A stretch of DNA of 24,363 nucleotides from Sulfitobacter sp. (lineage in GTDB: Bacteria; Pseudomonadota; Alphaproteobacteria; Rhodobacterales; Rhodobacteraceae). Position 1 is the stretch's first letter; each line of letters starts with the position of its first letter. Positions 9,726-16,866 of the stretch are shown here, piece after piece. The stretch lies in contig JAGXHC010000067.1 in the NCBI GenBank assembly GCA_024636405.1, positions 1 to 24,363 on the forward strand, given 5' to 3'. The translations under genes and the position numbers were made by a program. The notes under the pieces were generated by a model. It was given only the letters and a program-made list of their open reading frames with translations, ran no database searches and was not told the DNA's origin.

Positions 9726-10139
9726 TTAGCGTTTCCTGAGCGGCACGCCGTATAGTTCAAGCCGGTGACCGCGCAATTCATACCCCAGCTTTTGGGCGAT
9801 GCGTTCCTGGAGTTTTTCGATCTCGGCATCGACAAATTCAATCACTTCACCTGAGTTCATGTCGATCAGGTGGTCATGGTGGTCGCGTTCGGCGTCTTCA
9901 TACCGCGCGCGGCCATCACCGAATTCCAGCTTGTCAAGAATTCCAGCTTCTTCGAACAGTTTGACCGTGCGGTAGACTGTGGCGATGGAAATACCGGCAT
10001 CAAGCCCGGATGCGCGGGTATAAAGCTCTTCGACATCGGGGTGGTCATCGCTGTCTTCGATCACCTGCGCGATAATGCGGCGCTGACCTGTCATGCGCAG
10101 GCCCTTGGTCTCGCACCGTTTGATGATGGGTTTGCTCAT
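9726..10139 (-). CDS. fur: Fur-family metal-responsive repressor (Fur/Mur type)
   Basis: A 137-residue Fur-family regulator with an N-terminal winged helix (recognition helix SIATVYRTVKLFEEAG, 51-66) and a C-terminal dimerisation/metal domain. Residue numbering happens to coincide with E. coli Fur. His87, Asp89, Glu108 and His125, and also His33, Glu81, His88 and His90, are all present. Cys93 and Cys96 of the E. coli structural zinc site are Asp93 and Ser96. That substitution is typical of alphaproteobacterial Fur/Mur proteins, several of which respond to manganese, so this may be a Mur and not an iron sensor. It is not an Irr-type protein as judged by sequence. The frame continues to 10196, but ATG 10139, with AAGG upstream, starts the homology. 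The NYN gene lies downstream. Confidence 0.92.
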   Translation of the reverse strand: MSKPIIKRCETKGLRMTGQRRIIAQVIEDSDDHPDVEELYTRASGLDAGISIATVYRTVKLFEEAGILDKLEFGDGRARYEDAERDHHDHLIDMNSGEVIEFVDAEIEKLQERIAQKLGYELRGHRLELYGVPLRKR

Positions 10140-10508
10140 GATGGCGGCCTTGCACAGATCGCCCCCCATGTAACGGCATTTTAACTCCGGGGCCATATGC
10201 TTTTGCGTGGCAAGGTGGCGTCGTCACAAAGGTTGACATCGGATCGCCAAGCGCACATGTAGCGGCAAGCGAAGCCTTCTGCCGCGTGAGCAGTATCAGC
10301 CCCATGACCCGAAACGGTCGACTTGGGCTGGCATAAAGGCCCGCCGATGTTCCCAAAATCACGCGTGGGGCCAAACGCAACAGACAGGTGTCCGGCATAT
10401 GGCCGCACGCTTGTGATCTGTTTTGCGTGACCCTGCGGCGCACCGGATGGGCGCGGCAAATGATGTGGCTGCCCATGGTTTTACCTGGGCGCCGGAAAGA
10501 CGATTAAT
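10140..10508. other. Divergent fur/rhlE intergenic region, no gene recognised
   Basis: These 369 bp separate the start codons of the divergent Fur-type and helicase genes and are the longest gap in the window. A TTGACA (10233-10238) lies on the plus strand, but no good -10 lies 16 to 18 bases downstream. GGAAAG (10494-10499) is the likely ribosome binding site of the helicase gene. The longest minus-strand frames across it have no recognisable homology. A long untranslated leader for the helicase (as seen for cold-shock helicases in other bacteria) or a small RNA would be possible contents, but nothing in the sequence proves either. Confidence 0.5.
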
Positions 10509-11807
10509 ATGAGCGATTTTGACATGATGGGCTTGCCTGCGCGGCTGGTCAAGCGGCTGGCGGCGATGGGTATGAAAGACCCGACGCCCATTCAGAAACA
10601 GGCGATCCCGCACGCCATGAACGGACGCGACGTGATGGGGCTGGCCCAGACCGGCACCGGCAAGACGGCAGCCTTTGGCGTGCCGCTGGTTGCCCAGATG
10701 CTGGAGATGGAGGGCCGCCCGAAGCCGCGTTGCGTGCGCGGTCTGGTGTTGGCGCCGACGCGCGAACTGGCGAACCAGATCATGGAAAACCTGCGCGGTT
10801 ACTGCGAGGGCACGCCGTTGAAGGCGATGATGGTTGTGGGTGGTCAGTCGATCAATCCGCAGATCAAGCGGCTGGAACGTGGCGTAGACCTGTTGGTGGC
10901 GACACCGGGACGTTTGTTGGACCTGATGGACCGGCGCGCGGTGCTGCTGCATGAAACGACATTTCTGGTGCTGGACGAGGCCGACCAGATGCTCGACATG
11001 GGTTTCATTCACGATCTGCGCAAGATCGCGAGCGTGATCCCCAAGGAACGCCAGACGATGCTGTTCTCGGCCACCATGCCGAAACTGATGAACGAGATTG
11101 CCAACAGCTACTTGCGCAGCCCGATCCGGATCGAAGTTTCGCCTCCGGGCAAGGCGGCGGACAAGGTCACGCAGGAGGTGCATTTCATCGCCAAGGCCGA
11201 AAAGCAAAGCCTGCTGGTTGAAATGCTCGACAAGCACCGCGAAGAACGTGCGCTGGTCTTTGGCCGCACCAAACACGGGTCGGAAAAGTTGATGAAATCG
11301 CTGGTCAAGGCGGGGTACAACGCGGCGTCAATCCACGGCAACAAATCGCAGGGCCAGCGTGACCGCGCGATTGAGGCATTCAAGTCCGGTAATGTGACCG
11401 TGCTGGTCGCGACGGATGTGGCGGCGCGCGGGCTTGATATTCCGGACGTCAAACACGTCTACAACTATGAACTGCCCAATGTTCCGGAAAATTACGTGCA
11501 CCGCATCGGGCGCACTGCGCGCGCGGGCAAGGACGGGGCCGCGATTGCGTTCTGCGCACCCGATGAGATGGGTGAACTGAAGGCAATTCAGAAGACGATG
11601 GGCGTTGCGATTCCTGTGGCGTCGGGCCGCCCGTGGGAAGCGATGGACGAACCTGCGAAGCCAAAAGGCCGCGGGCGTGGGCGCGGCGGCCGTCCGGGTG
11701 GTGGTGGCGGCGGCCGTCCCAGCGGTGGCGGGGGTGGCGGCGCCGCGAAACCGTCTGCCGGGCGCAGACGCAGCGGTGGCGGCGGAGGCGGCCAACGCGC
11801 GGCATGA
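10509..11807 (+). CDS. rhlE: DEAD-box ATP-dependent RNA helicase, RhlE-like
   Basis: A 432-residue DEAD-box helicase. Motifs in order are the Q motif [10 protein letters not shown] (25-34), motif I AQTGTGKT (46-53), Ia APTRELANQ (82-90), Ib TPGR (132-135), II DEAD (156-159), III SAT (187-189), [11 protein letters not shown] (301-310) and [12 protein letters not shown] (331-340). Both RecA-like domains are complete. The tail from about 383 onwards is basic and extremely Gly-rich (RGRGRGGRP and runs of six Gly), an RGG-like, unstructured RNA-binding extension. Such enzymes remodel RNA in ribosome assembly or degradation, often at low temperature. The stop codon TGA overlaps the start of the next gene as ATGA. 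The subfamily name rests on overall resemblance. Confidence 0.93.
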   Translation: MSDFDMMGLPARLVKRLAAMGMKDPTPIQKQAIPHAMNGRDVMGLAQTGTGKTAAFGVPLVAQMLEMEGRPKPRCVRGLVLAPTRELANQIMENLRGYCEGTPLKAMMVVGGQSINPQIKRLERGVDLLVATPGRLLDLMDRRAVLLHETTFLVLDEADQMLDMGFIHDLRKIASVIPKERQTMLFSATMPKLMNEIANSYLRSPIRIEVSPPGKAADKVTQEVHFIAKAEKQSLLVEMLDKHREERALVFGRTKHGSEKLMKSLVKAGYNAASIHGNKSQGQRDRAIEAFKSGNVTVLVATDVAARGLDIPDVKHVYNYELPNVPENYVHRIGRTARAGKDGAAIAFCAPDEMGELKAIQKTMGVAIPVASGRPWEAMDEPAKPKGRGRGRGGRPGGGGGGRPSGGGGGGAAKPSAGRRRSGGGGGGQRAA

Positions 11808-12088
11808 TGCATGCTTGGCAGCGCGTCCGGCATTGGCTGCTTTATGGCGCAGTCTTGGTGTTGGTCGGGCTGCCACCATTGGCAGTGATGGGTCTTTCGG
11901 GGCGCTGCGCGCGCAGCGGGGCATTGGAGTGTCCGGAACTGACGTCGCGGGATCTGTTTGCCGGGGACTGGGCCATGATATGGATACCCCCTTATGTCGC
12001 GGCACTAGCGTTGATGTGGGTCATCTTTCGGCTCCGTCGGCGGGCAGTGTTGTTGGCAAATCCTTCAAGTGAGAATGACGTGCGGTGA
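11804..12088 (+). CDS. Small two-helix membrane protein coupled to the helicase gene
   Basis: A 94-residue protein starting at ATG 11804, whose last two bases form part of the helicase stop codon (ATGA overlap). The longer frame from 11633 lies inside the helicase gene and is not used. Two membrane segments are visible, about 11-31 (WLLYGAVLVLVGLPPLAVMG) and 57-76 (AMIWIPPYVAALALMWVIF). Basic residues flank them on both ends (RVRH, RLRRR), so both termini should be cytoplasmic. The roughly 25-residue loop between them would be periplasmic and holds two cysteines (35 and 43) that could form a disulfide. I do not recognise the family. The four-base overlap argues that it is a real gene translated with the helicase. 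Confidence 0.7.
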   Translation: MMHAWQRVRHWLLYGAVLVLVGLPPLAVMGLSGRCARSGALECPELTSRDLFAGDWAMIWIPPYVAALALMWVIFRLRRRAVLLANPSSENDVR

Positions 12089-12121
12089 TGCGATTAAAGC
12101 CGTGCTTAAGGTCGGCGTACG

Positions 12122-12139
12122 AGCAACCGGGGTTGCTTT
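12122..12139 (+). terminator. Weak stem-loop after the helicase operon
   Basis: AGCAAC (12122-12127) and GTTGCT (12132-12137) form a 6-bp stem with a CGGG loop, followed only by TTG. It lies 33 bp beyond the small membrane-protein gene. The U-run is very short, so this is a candidate at best. Confidence 0.3.
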
Positions 12140-12155
12140 GCAGATTGACATTGTC

Positions 12156-12180
12156 AGGGGTGCCACCCCTTCTGGCGTGA
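12156..12180 (+). repeat. Hairpin directly upstream of the second DMT gene, possible degenerate copy of the 2323/2396 repeat
   Basis: AGGGGT (12156-12161) and ACCCCT (12165-12170) form a 6-bp stem around GCC, followed by TCTGGCGTGA, which abuts the start codon at 12181. GGGGTG, ACCCC and the tail GGCGTGA match the 32-bp repeat between tyrS and the FemAB-like gene, but the middle differs. The only Shine-Dalgarno-like purines (AGGGG) are buried in the stem and lie about 20 bases from the ATG. Confidence 0.35.
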
Positions 12181-13128
12181 ATGGAACGTAAATCTCAGAT
12201 TGATCTTATTGGCGCGCTGGCATTGATCGCCTTTGCGCTGCACATGGCCTTTAATCAGGTGGTCATCAAGGTCACGACAGGGGGCTTTAATCCGGTGTTT
12301 GCCGCCGGGCTGCGGTCTTTAGGGGCTGTGGTTGTGCTGCTGATCTGGATGCGACTGCGCGGAATCAGCTTTCGTTTGCCGCGCGCCGCATGGCCTGCGG
12401 GCATCGTCATCGGGTTGTTTTTCACGTTTGAATTCGCATTTCTTTTTGTTGCGCTCGATCTCACGACCGTGGGCCGTGCGTCGCTTATCCTGTATTCCAT
12501 GCCGGTCTGGCTGGCCCTTGCGGCGCATGTCATGTTGCCGGGGGAGCGGTTGTCAGGTCTGCGCGCCGTGGGCCTGCTGCTGGCGCTGTCAGGTGTCAGC
12601 CTCGCGCTGCTTGAGCGGGGGAGCGGGCAGGCGGATTGGCGCGGTGATCTGCTGGCGCTGCTGGCCGCATTCTGTTGGGCAGGCATAGCCATGTGCGTGC
12701 GGATCACGCCACTGGCCAAGGTGCCGCCGGCACAGCAGTTGATGTGCCAGGTCATCGTCTCAGCGCCGCTGCTGGTGCTGATTTCGCCCTTGTTCGGCCC
12801 CTTGATCCGCGATCTGCAACCGATCCATATTGCAGGCATGGCGTTTCAGATCATCGGGGTGGCCAGCTTTGGGTTTCTTGCGTGGTTCTGGCTGCTTACG
12901 ATCTATCCGGCATCTTCGGTTGCCTCCTTCAGCTTCCTGTCGCCGGTGTTTTCCGTGCTCTTGGGATGGGTGCTTTTGTCCGAGCGGGTCGCACCCACCG
13001 TCTGGGCGGCGTTGGTGCTGGTGGCTGCGGGCATTTTCCTGATCAACCGGCGATCGGGTGCTGCTGTGCCGCAGGCCGCAATGGCACCCGGATCAGGTGC
13101 CGCAGAAGGTCGCCGGGACAATTTGTGA
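12181..13128 (+). CDS. DMT/EamA family transporter
   Basis: A 315-residue membrane protein with about ten hydrophobic segments in two EamA repeats. LIGALALIAFALHMAFNQVV opens the first helix. PVWLALAAHVMLPGERLSGLRAVGLLLALSGV closes the first repeat, and SVASFSFLSPVFSVLLGWVLLSERV lies near the end of the second. The substrate cannot be inferred. The start is fixed by an in-frame TGA directly before the ATG, yet no free Shine-Dalgarno precedes it. The hydrophilic tail after INRR (about 25 residues, rich in Ala, Gly and Pro) is unusual, and its last 12 codons overlap the 3' end of the convergent selO gene. It is not closely similar to the DMT gene at 6772-7674. Confidence 0.87.
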   Translation: MERKSQIDLIGALALIAFALHMAFNQVVIKVTTGGFNPVFAAGLRSLGAVVVLLIWMRLRGISFRLPRAAWPAGIVIGLFFTFEFAFLFVALDLTTVGRASLILYSMPVWLALAAHVMLPGERLSGLRAVGLLLALSGVSLALLERGSGQADWRGDLLALLAAFCWAGIAMCVRITPLAKVPPAQQLMCQVIVSAPLLVLISPLFGPLIRDLQPIHIAGMAFQIIGVASFGFLAWFWLLTIYPASSVASFSFLSPVFSVLLGWVLLSERVAPTVWAALVLVAAGIFLINRRSGAAVPQAAMAPGSGAAEGRRDNL

Positions 13129-14499
13129 TGGGGTCGGTGGCCGCTGAAGATCCGGATCAGTTTCATCGTATGGCGTCGCAAGTGCCTTCATCAGGCGCTC
13201 AAACGGGGCCATGTCCCCGGCGACAGCGGCTTGGATCATCTGCTCAATGCGGTGATTGCGCGGGATGATGGCCGGGTTTGCACTTTGCATCTTTGCAATG
13301 GGCTCCGGTTCCGATTCGATGCGGGCCCGCCATTTCCCTTGCCACTCCTCAAAGGCGTCGCGGTTTGCAAACTGGTCCCGCGCGTCGGATTTGCAAAGTG
13401 ACCGGAACGTATTTGTAAAGTCGGCGCCATCTGCCTGCATCAGCGCCAAAAGGTCTTCGATAAGCGGCTGATCTTCTGGGGTCACATGGGTGATGCCGAT
13501 CTTGGCAGCAAAGCGTTTGCGCCAGGCGGTCTCGATCTGATCGGGCATTGCATGCACAATCCGGGTTGCTTCAGCCACGCTTGCTTCGTGATCGTCCATC
13601 AGTTGCAGCAGGCTGGTGGCCAACTGCGCCATGTTCCAGACCGCGATATTCGGTTGGTTTCCAAAGGCATAGCGCCCCTGACGGTCGATGGAACTGAACA
13701 CGCGGCCGGTGTGATAGGCATCCATAAATGCGCAGGGACCGTAATCAATGGTTTCACCTGCAATGCTGCAATTGTCGGTGTTCATCACGCCGTGGATGAA
13801 CCCCACCGCCATCCATGCCGCCACCAGTTCGGCCTGCGCCGCACAAACCGCGCGCAGCAAATCCATCGGACCTTTGGCGTCCGGGTAGTGGCGGTCGATG
13901 GCGTAGTGCGTCAGCGTTTTGAGGTGCTCAATCTCACCGCGATGGGCGAAGACCTGAAACGTGCCGACCCGGAGGTGGCTGCGCGCGACGCGGGTCAGGA
14001 CAGCGCCGGGCAATGCAGCTTCGCGGAAAACCGGCTCTCCGGTGCTGACGGCGGCCAGCGCGCGTGTGGTGGGGATGCCAAGCGCGTGCATCGCCTCGCT
14101 GACCACGTATTCCCGCAGGACCGGCCCCATCCACGCGCGCCCGTCACCTTGGCGGGAATACGGGGTGGGACCAGATCCTTTTAGTTGAATGTCGCGCCGT
14201 ATCCCACTGGTATCATTCACTTCGCCAAGCAATATTGCCCGCCCGTCGCCAAGTTGAGGATTGAAACTACCGAACTGGTGCCCGGCGTAAAGCTGCGCCA
14301 ACGGGGCCGCGCCCTCTGGTACGGTGTTGCCTGCGAAAACCTGCGCTGTTTCGTCTTCAGTGCCTGTTTGAATGCCCAACTCACTTGCCAGATCGCGGTT
14401 GAATGCCAGAAGCGTGGGCGCCTTTACAGGTGTCGGGGCCTGTCTGGAAAAGAACCCAGCGGGCAATGTCGCATAGCTGTTGTCAAACGGGATGCGCAT
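13093..14499 (-). CDS. selO: SelO family protein adenylyltransferase (YdiU/UPF0061)
   Basis: A 468-residue pseudokinase of the SelO family. These enzymes bind ATP in an inverted orientation and transfer AMP to Ser, Thr or Tyr of target proteins, linked to redox-stress responses. Visible landmarks are QLYAGHQFGSFNPQLGDGRA (69-88), LKGSGPTPYSR (106-116, with Lys107 as ATP ligand), SEAMHALGIPTTR, VMNTDN (238-243) and the catalytic DYG (252-254). The C-terminus ends in Cys-Gly-Thr, with Cys466 at the position held by selenocysteine in eukaryotes. The disulfide partner known from E. coli (Cys272) aligns with Phe268. The start is the ATG at 14499, not the GTG three bases earlier, because AGGAGG is then 5 bases away and TGATG overlaps the GNAT stop. 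The tail overlaps the DMT gene by 36 bp. Confidence 0.93.
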   Translation of the reverse strand: MRIPFDNSYATLPAGFFSRQAPTPVKAPTLLAFNRDLASELGIQTGTEDETAQVFAGNTVPEGAAPLAQLYAGHQFGSFNPQLGDGRAILLGEVNDTSGIRRDIQLKGSGPTPYSRQGDGRAWMGPVLREYVVSEAMHALGIPTTRALAAVSTGEPVFREAALPGAVLTRVARSHLRVGTFQVFAHRGEIEHLKTLTHYAIDRHYPDAKGPMDLLRAVCAAQAELVAAWMAVGFIHGVMNTDNCSIAGETIDYGPCAFMDAYHTGRVFSSIDRQGRYAFGNQPNIAVWNMAQLATSLLQLMDDHEASVAEATRIVHAMPDQIETAWRKRFAAKIGITHVTPEDQPLIEDLLALMQADGADFTNTFRSLCKSDARDQFANRDAFEEWQGKWRARIESEPEPIAKMQSANPAIIPRNHRIEQMIQAAVAGDMAPFERLMKALATPYDETDPDLQRPPTPSQIVPATFCGT

Positions 14500-14948
14500 C
14501 ACAGCCTCCTGGACATGAACATAAAATTTTCGCGGGCCGCAAAACCAGCGCGCTTGAAAAGCTTGAGGGCAGCGGGATTGTCACGGTTGATCTCCAGATG
14601 GACGGACCGTAAACCGCCGCCTGCCAATGCGCGGGGCAACGCAATCAGCGCCTCGGACGCAATGCCGCGCCCGCGCACGCCGGGGCGCACGTAAAGTTCA
14701 TCAATAATAGCATCCAGACCACCAAACTCCACGGACCAGCCAAAGGTGATCACAACATAACCTATCGGCGCACGCGGCGGACCGATCAGATAGGCGGCGC
14801 CATGTGGTATCCCGTCAAGCAGCGGCGCAAGACCTTTGCTGCGCTGGTCGTCGGTCATCACAATACCGGCTTCCGCGTGGTACGAGGATGCCAGCGCCAG
14901 CAACCGGTCCAGATGTTCAGGCGCGCCAAGGGTAAGTGCCGCGCTCAT
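14499..14948 (-). CDS. GNAT family N-acetyltransferase
   Basis: A 149-residue acetyltransferase with a clear acetyl-CoA motif, LYVRPGVRGRGIASEAL (about 88-104), and a following LEINRDNPAALKLFKRAGF (about 121-139) matching motif B. The frame extends to 15044, but the ATG at 14948 overlaps the upstream nucleoside hydrolase stop as ATGA and begins the homology. Its own stop overlaps the selO start as TGATG. Two such overlaps in a row imply translation as one coupled unit. The substrate is not predictable; acetylation of a small molecule or of a protein N-terminus are both possible. Confidence 0.87.
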   Translation of the reverse strand: MSAALTLGAPEHLDRLLALASSYHAEAGIVMTDDQRSKGLAPLLDGIPHGAAYLIGPPRAPIGYVVITFGWSVEFGGLDAIIDELYVRPGVRGRGIASEALIALPRALAGGGLRSVHLEINRDNPAALKLFKRAGFAARENFMFMSRRL

Positions 14949-15886
14949 AACCGCGCCAGCCGTTCGGTGAGCAGCGCAAATAATCCATCGGCGTCGACAT
15001 CGCCCATGAAAGTGGCGTTGGGCGCACGGTCCGTGACGCGCCACCAGTCTGCGACAGTCATTCCCATGGTCAACTCGGAGGTTGTTTCAATCTCGACGTT
15101 GATGTGGCGGCCCTTGAACAGATCGGGATTCAAAAGGTAGGCAATAACGCAAGGGTCATGAAGCGGCGCCCCGGCGGACCCGTATTTTTCCTTGTCGAAA
15201 CGTTCAAAGAAATCGGTCATGTCGGCGACGGCGGTGCCAACGGGTGTGCCAATGGCGCGAAAGGCATCATTGCGCGCTTTGGTCACTAGCGCCTTGTGCG
15301 TTACATCCAACGGCATGACCACAATGGGCACGCCTGATTTAAATACAATATCAGCAGCTTGAGGGTCAACGTAAATGTTGAATTCCGCCGTGGGGGTGAT
15401 ATTGCCGCCCTCGAAATATCCGCCGCCCATCAGGACGATCTTGGCGATGCGGGCGGCGATGTCGGGCGCTTTTTGCAAGGCTGTCGCGATATTGGTCAGC
15501 GGCCCCAGCGGGCACAGCGTGATTGTGCCGGGCGCATGGTTTCGCAGTTGATCAATGATGAAGTCCACGCCGTGGCCCTCTGCCAGCGCCATCGTGGGTT
15601 CGGGAAGGTCAGGCCCGTCGAGACCCGATTTGCCGTGGACATGTTCCGCCGTGACCAGTTCGCGTCCCAGTGGGCGGTCGCAGCCGGCAAAAACCTTGAG
15701 ATCACGCCGCCCGCCAAGTTCGCAGACGATGCGCGCGTTGCGGGTGGTCAGGTTCAACGGGACGTTGCCCGCAACGCAGGTCAGTCCCAGAACCTCGATC
15801 TCATCCGGGCTGGCCAGCGCCAGCAGGATCGCGACCGCGTCATCCTGACCGGGATCAGTATCGATGATGATCTTGCGTGGTTGCAT
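14945..15886 (-). CDS. Inosine/uridine-preferring nucleoside hydrolase
   Basis: A 313-residue member of the IUNH family, which hydrolyses ribonucleosides to base and ribose in purine/pyrimidine salvage. The Ca-binding signature IIIDTDPGQDDAVAILLAL lies at residues 6-24 (DTDPGQDD). VLMGGGYFEGGNITPTAEFN (about 164-183) is the second family motif, and HDPCVIAYLLNP supplies the C-terminal Asp ligand. Length is normal, and no signal peptide is seen, so it is cytosolic. The frame is open to 16198 but would overlap mazG; the ATG at 15886 has AGGA eight bases upstream. That AGGA is formed by the last unit of a 15-bp tandem repeat, so the repeat supplies the ribosome binding site. It is the first gene of a coupled cassette with GNAT and selO. 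Confidence 0.93.
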   Translation of the reverse strand: MQPRKIIIDTDPGQDDAVAILLALASPDEIEVLGLTCVAGNVPLNLTTRNARIVCELGGRRDLKVFAGCDRPLGRELVTAEHVHGKSGLDGPDLPEPTMALAEGHGVDFIIDQLRNHAPGTITLCPLGPLTNIATALQKAPDIAARIAKIVLMGGGYFEGGNITPTAEFNIYVDPQAADIVFKSGVPIVVMPLDVTHKALVTKARNDAFRAIGTPVGTAVADMTDFFERFDKEKYGSAGAPLHDPCVIAYLLNPDLFKGRHINVEIETTSELTMGMTVADWWRVTDRAPNATFMGDVDADGLFALLTERLARL

Positions 15887-15894
15887 TTGATTGT

Positions 15895-15939
15895 CCTGTA
15901 TTCGTCTGGCCCATCTTCGTCCGGCCTGTATTCGTCTGG
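15895..15939 (-). repeat. 15-bp tandem repeat, three units, upstream of the nucleoside hydrolase
   Basis: Read on the minus strand, the units are CCAGACGAATACAGG, CCGGACGAAGATGGG and CCAGACGAATACAGG; the outer two are identical. The last unit ends 8 bases before the start codon and its AGG is part of the ribosome binding site. The same kind of unit recurs at 19986-20030 before another gene. In one minus-strand frame it would encode a PDEYR-like pentapeptide repeat, but that frame is not a gene. Confidence 0.85.
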
Positions 15940-15989
15940 CCGCAGACTTGCCGCAGCGGGGTGTACTTGTCCAGCGGGGCGCGCCGGGG

Positions 15990-16802
15990 TTAGCTGCGTT
16001 CCGCCGTTTTGACGGCGTCCCAAAGTGCATCCATCTCGGCCAGATCGCTGTCGGCGGGGGTTTTGCCCATCTGCGCGAGCCGCGCTTCGATACCTTCAAA
16101 GCGGCGCGTAAATTTGGCGTTTGCTGCGCGCAGGGCTGCTTCTGGATCAAGGCCAAGATGCCGACCAAGGTTGGCCATGACAAACAGCAGATCGCCAAAT
16201 TCTTCGGCGACTTCCGCCTGGGTCAGGGTGTCGCGGGCTTCGACCAGTTCGGCGGCCTCTTCCGTGATCTTGGCCAGCACTTGATCGGTGTCGGGCCAGT
16301 CAAAGCCCACGCGCGCGGCACGCTTTTGCAATTTCAACGCGCGCAGCAGGGCGGGCAGACCGATGGCAACGCCGTCCAGCGTGCCGCACTGCGCCTTGCC
16401 TGCGCGTTCCCGCGCCTTTATCGCCTCCCAGTCGCGGGTCTGTTGGTCGGCTGATTTGTCACGGGATTCGTCGCCAAAGACATGTGGGTGGCGCGCGACC
16501 ATCTTGTCCGAGATATTGCGCACTACCGATTGAAAGCTGAAATGCCCGGCTTCTTGTCCGATTGCAGTGTGGTAAACCGTCTGAAGCAACAGATCGCCCA
16601 GTTCGCCTTCCAGTTCAGGCCAGTCGCGGCGCGCAATTGCGTCGGAAACTTCGTAAGCTTCTTCAATGGTATAGGGCGCGATGCTGTCAAAGTCCTGCTC
16701 GATGTCCCAAGGGCATCCGGTGTCAGGATCGCGCAGGCGGCGCATGATTTCCAACAGGCGCTCAATTCCAGCATTTTGGTCGTTAATCAGGTTGTCTGCC
16801 AT
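15990..16802 (-). CDS. mazG: Nucleoside triphosphate pyrophosphohydrolase MazG
   Basis: A 270-residue, full-length two-domain MazG. It hydrolyses (d)NTPs, including aberrant ones, to NMP and pyrophosphate. The first domain has CPWDIEQDFDSIAPYTIEEA (30-49) with the EE..E metal site (Glu47, Glu48, Glu51) and ELEGELGDLL with Asp70. The second domain repeats the pattern as TEEAAELVEARD and AEEFGDLLFVMANLGRHLG. GAGGG lies 6 bases before the ATG. It is transcribed upstream of the nucleoside hydrolase with a 103-bp gap that contains the 15-bp repeats, so cotranscription is possible but not certain. It is divergent from the M20 amidohydrolase gene across 64 bp. Confidence 0.95.
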   Translation of the reverse strand: MADNLINDQNAGIERLLEIMRRLRDPDTGCPWDIEQDFDSIAPYTIEEAYEVSDAIARRDWPELEGELGDLLLQTVYHTAIGQEAGHFSFQSVVRNISDKMVARHPHVFGDESRDKSADQQTRDWEAIKARERAGKAQCGTLDGVAIGLPALLRALKLQKRAARVGFDWPDTDQVLAKITEEAAELVEARDTLTQAEVAEEFGDLLFVMANLGRHLGLDPEAALRAANAKFTRRFEGIEARLAQMGKTPADSDLAEMDALWDAVKTAERS

Positions 16803-16866
16803 TGCGGCCCTCGGCTTGGTGGTGTCAGATGCGACCTGATCAAACCTCGCTCAAGGAGTCCATCCC

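Noticed and set aside
10233..10261. TTGACA as a promoter -35
   Set aside because: The sequence 16 to 18 bases downstream (CATGTA) is a poor -10, so no promoter is called.
10045..10476. Minus-strand frame of 143 codons across the fur upstream gap
   Set aside because: It overlaps the Fur coding region in another frame, has mixed third-position composition, no ribosome binding site and no family resemblance.
15895..15939. CRISPR-like array
   Set aside because: The units are directly adjacent, 15 bp long and have no spacers.
15781..16023. Minus-strand frame with a pentapeptide-like repeat (PDEYR)
   Set aside because: The repeat only reflects the 15-bp DNA units. The frame overlaps mazG and the nucleoside hydrolase in other frames and has no start context.
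15887..16198. Long N-terminal extension of the nucleoside hydrolase
   Set aside because: It would overlap mazG by about 200 bp and precede a protein that already begins with the family's first strand and DTDPG motif.
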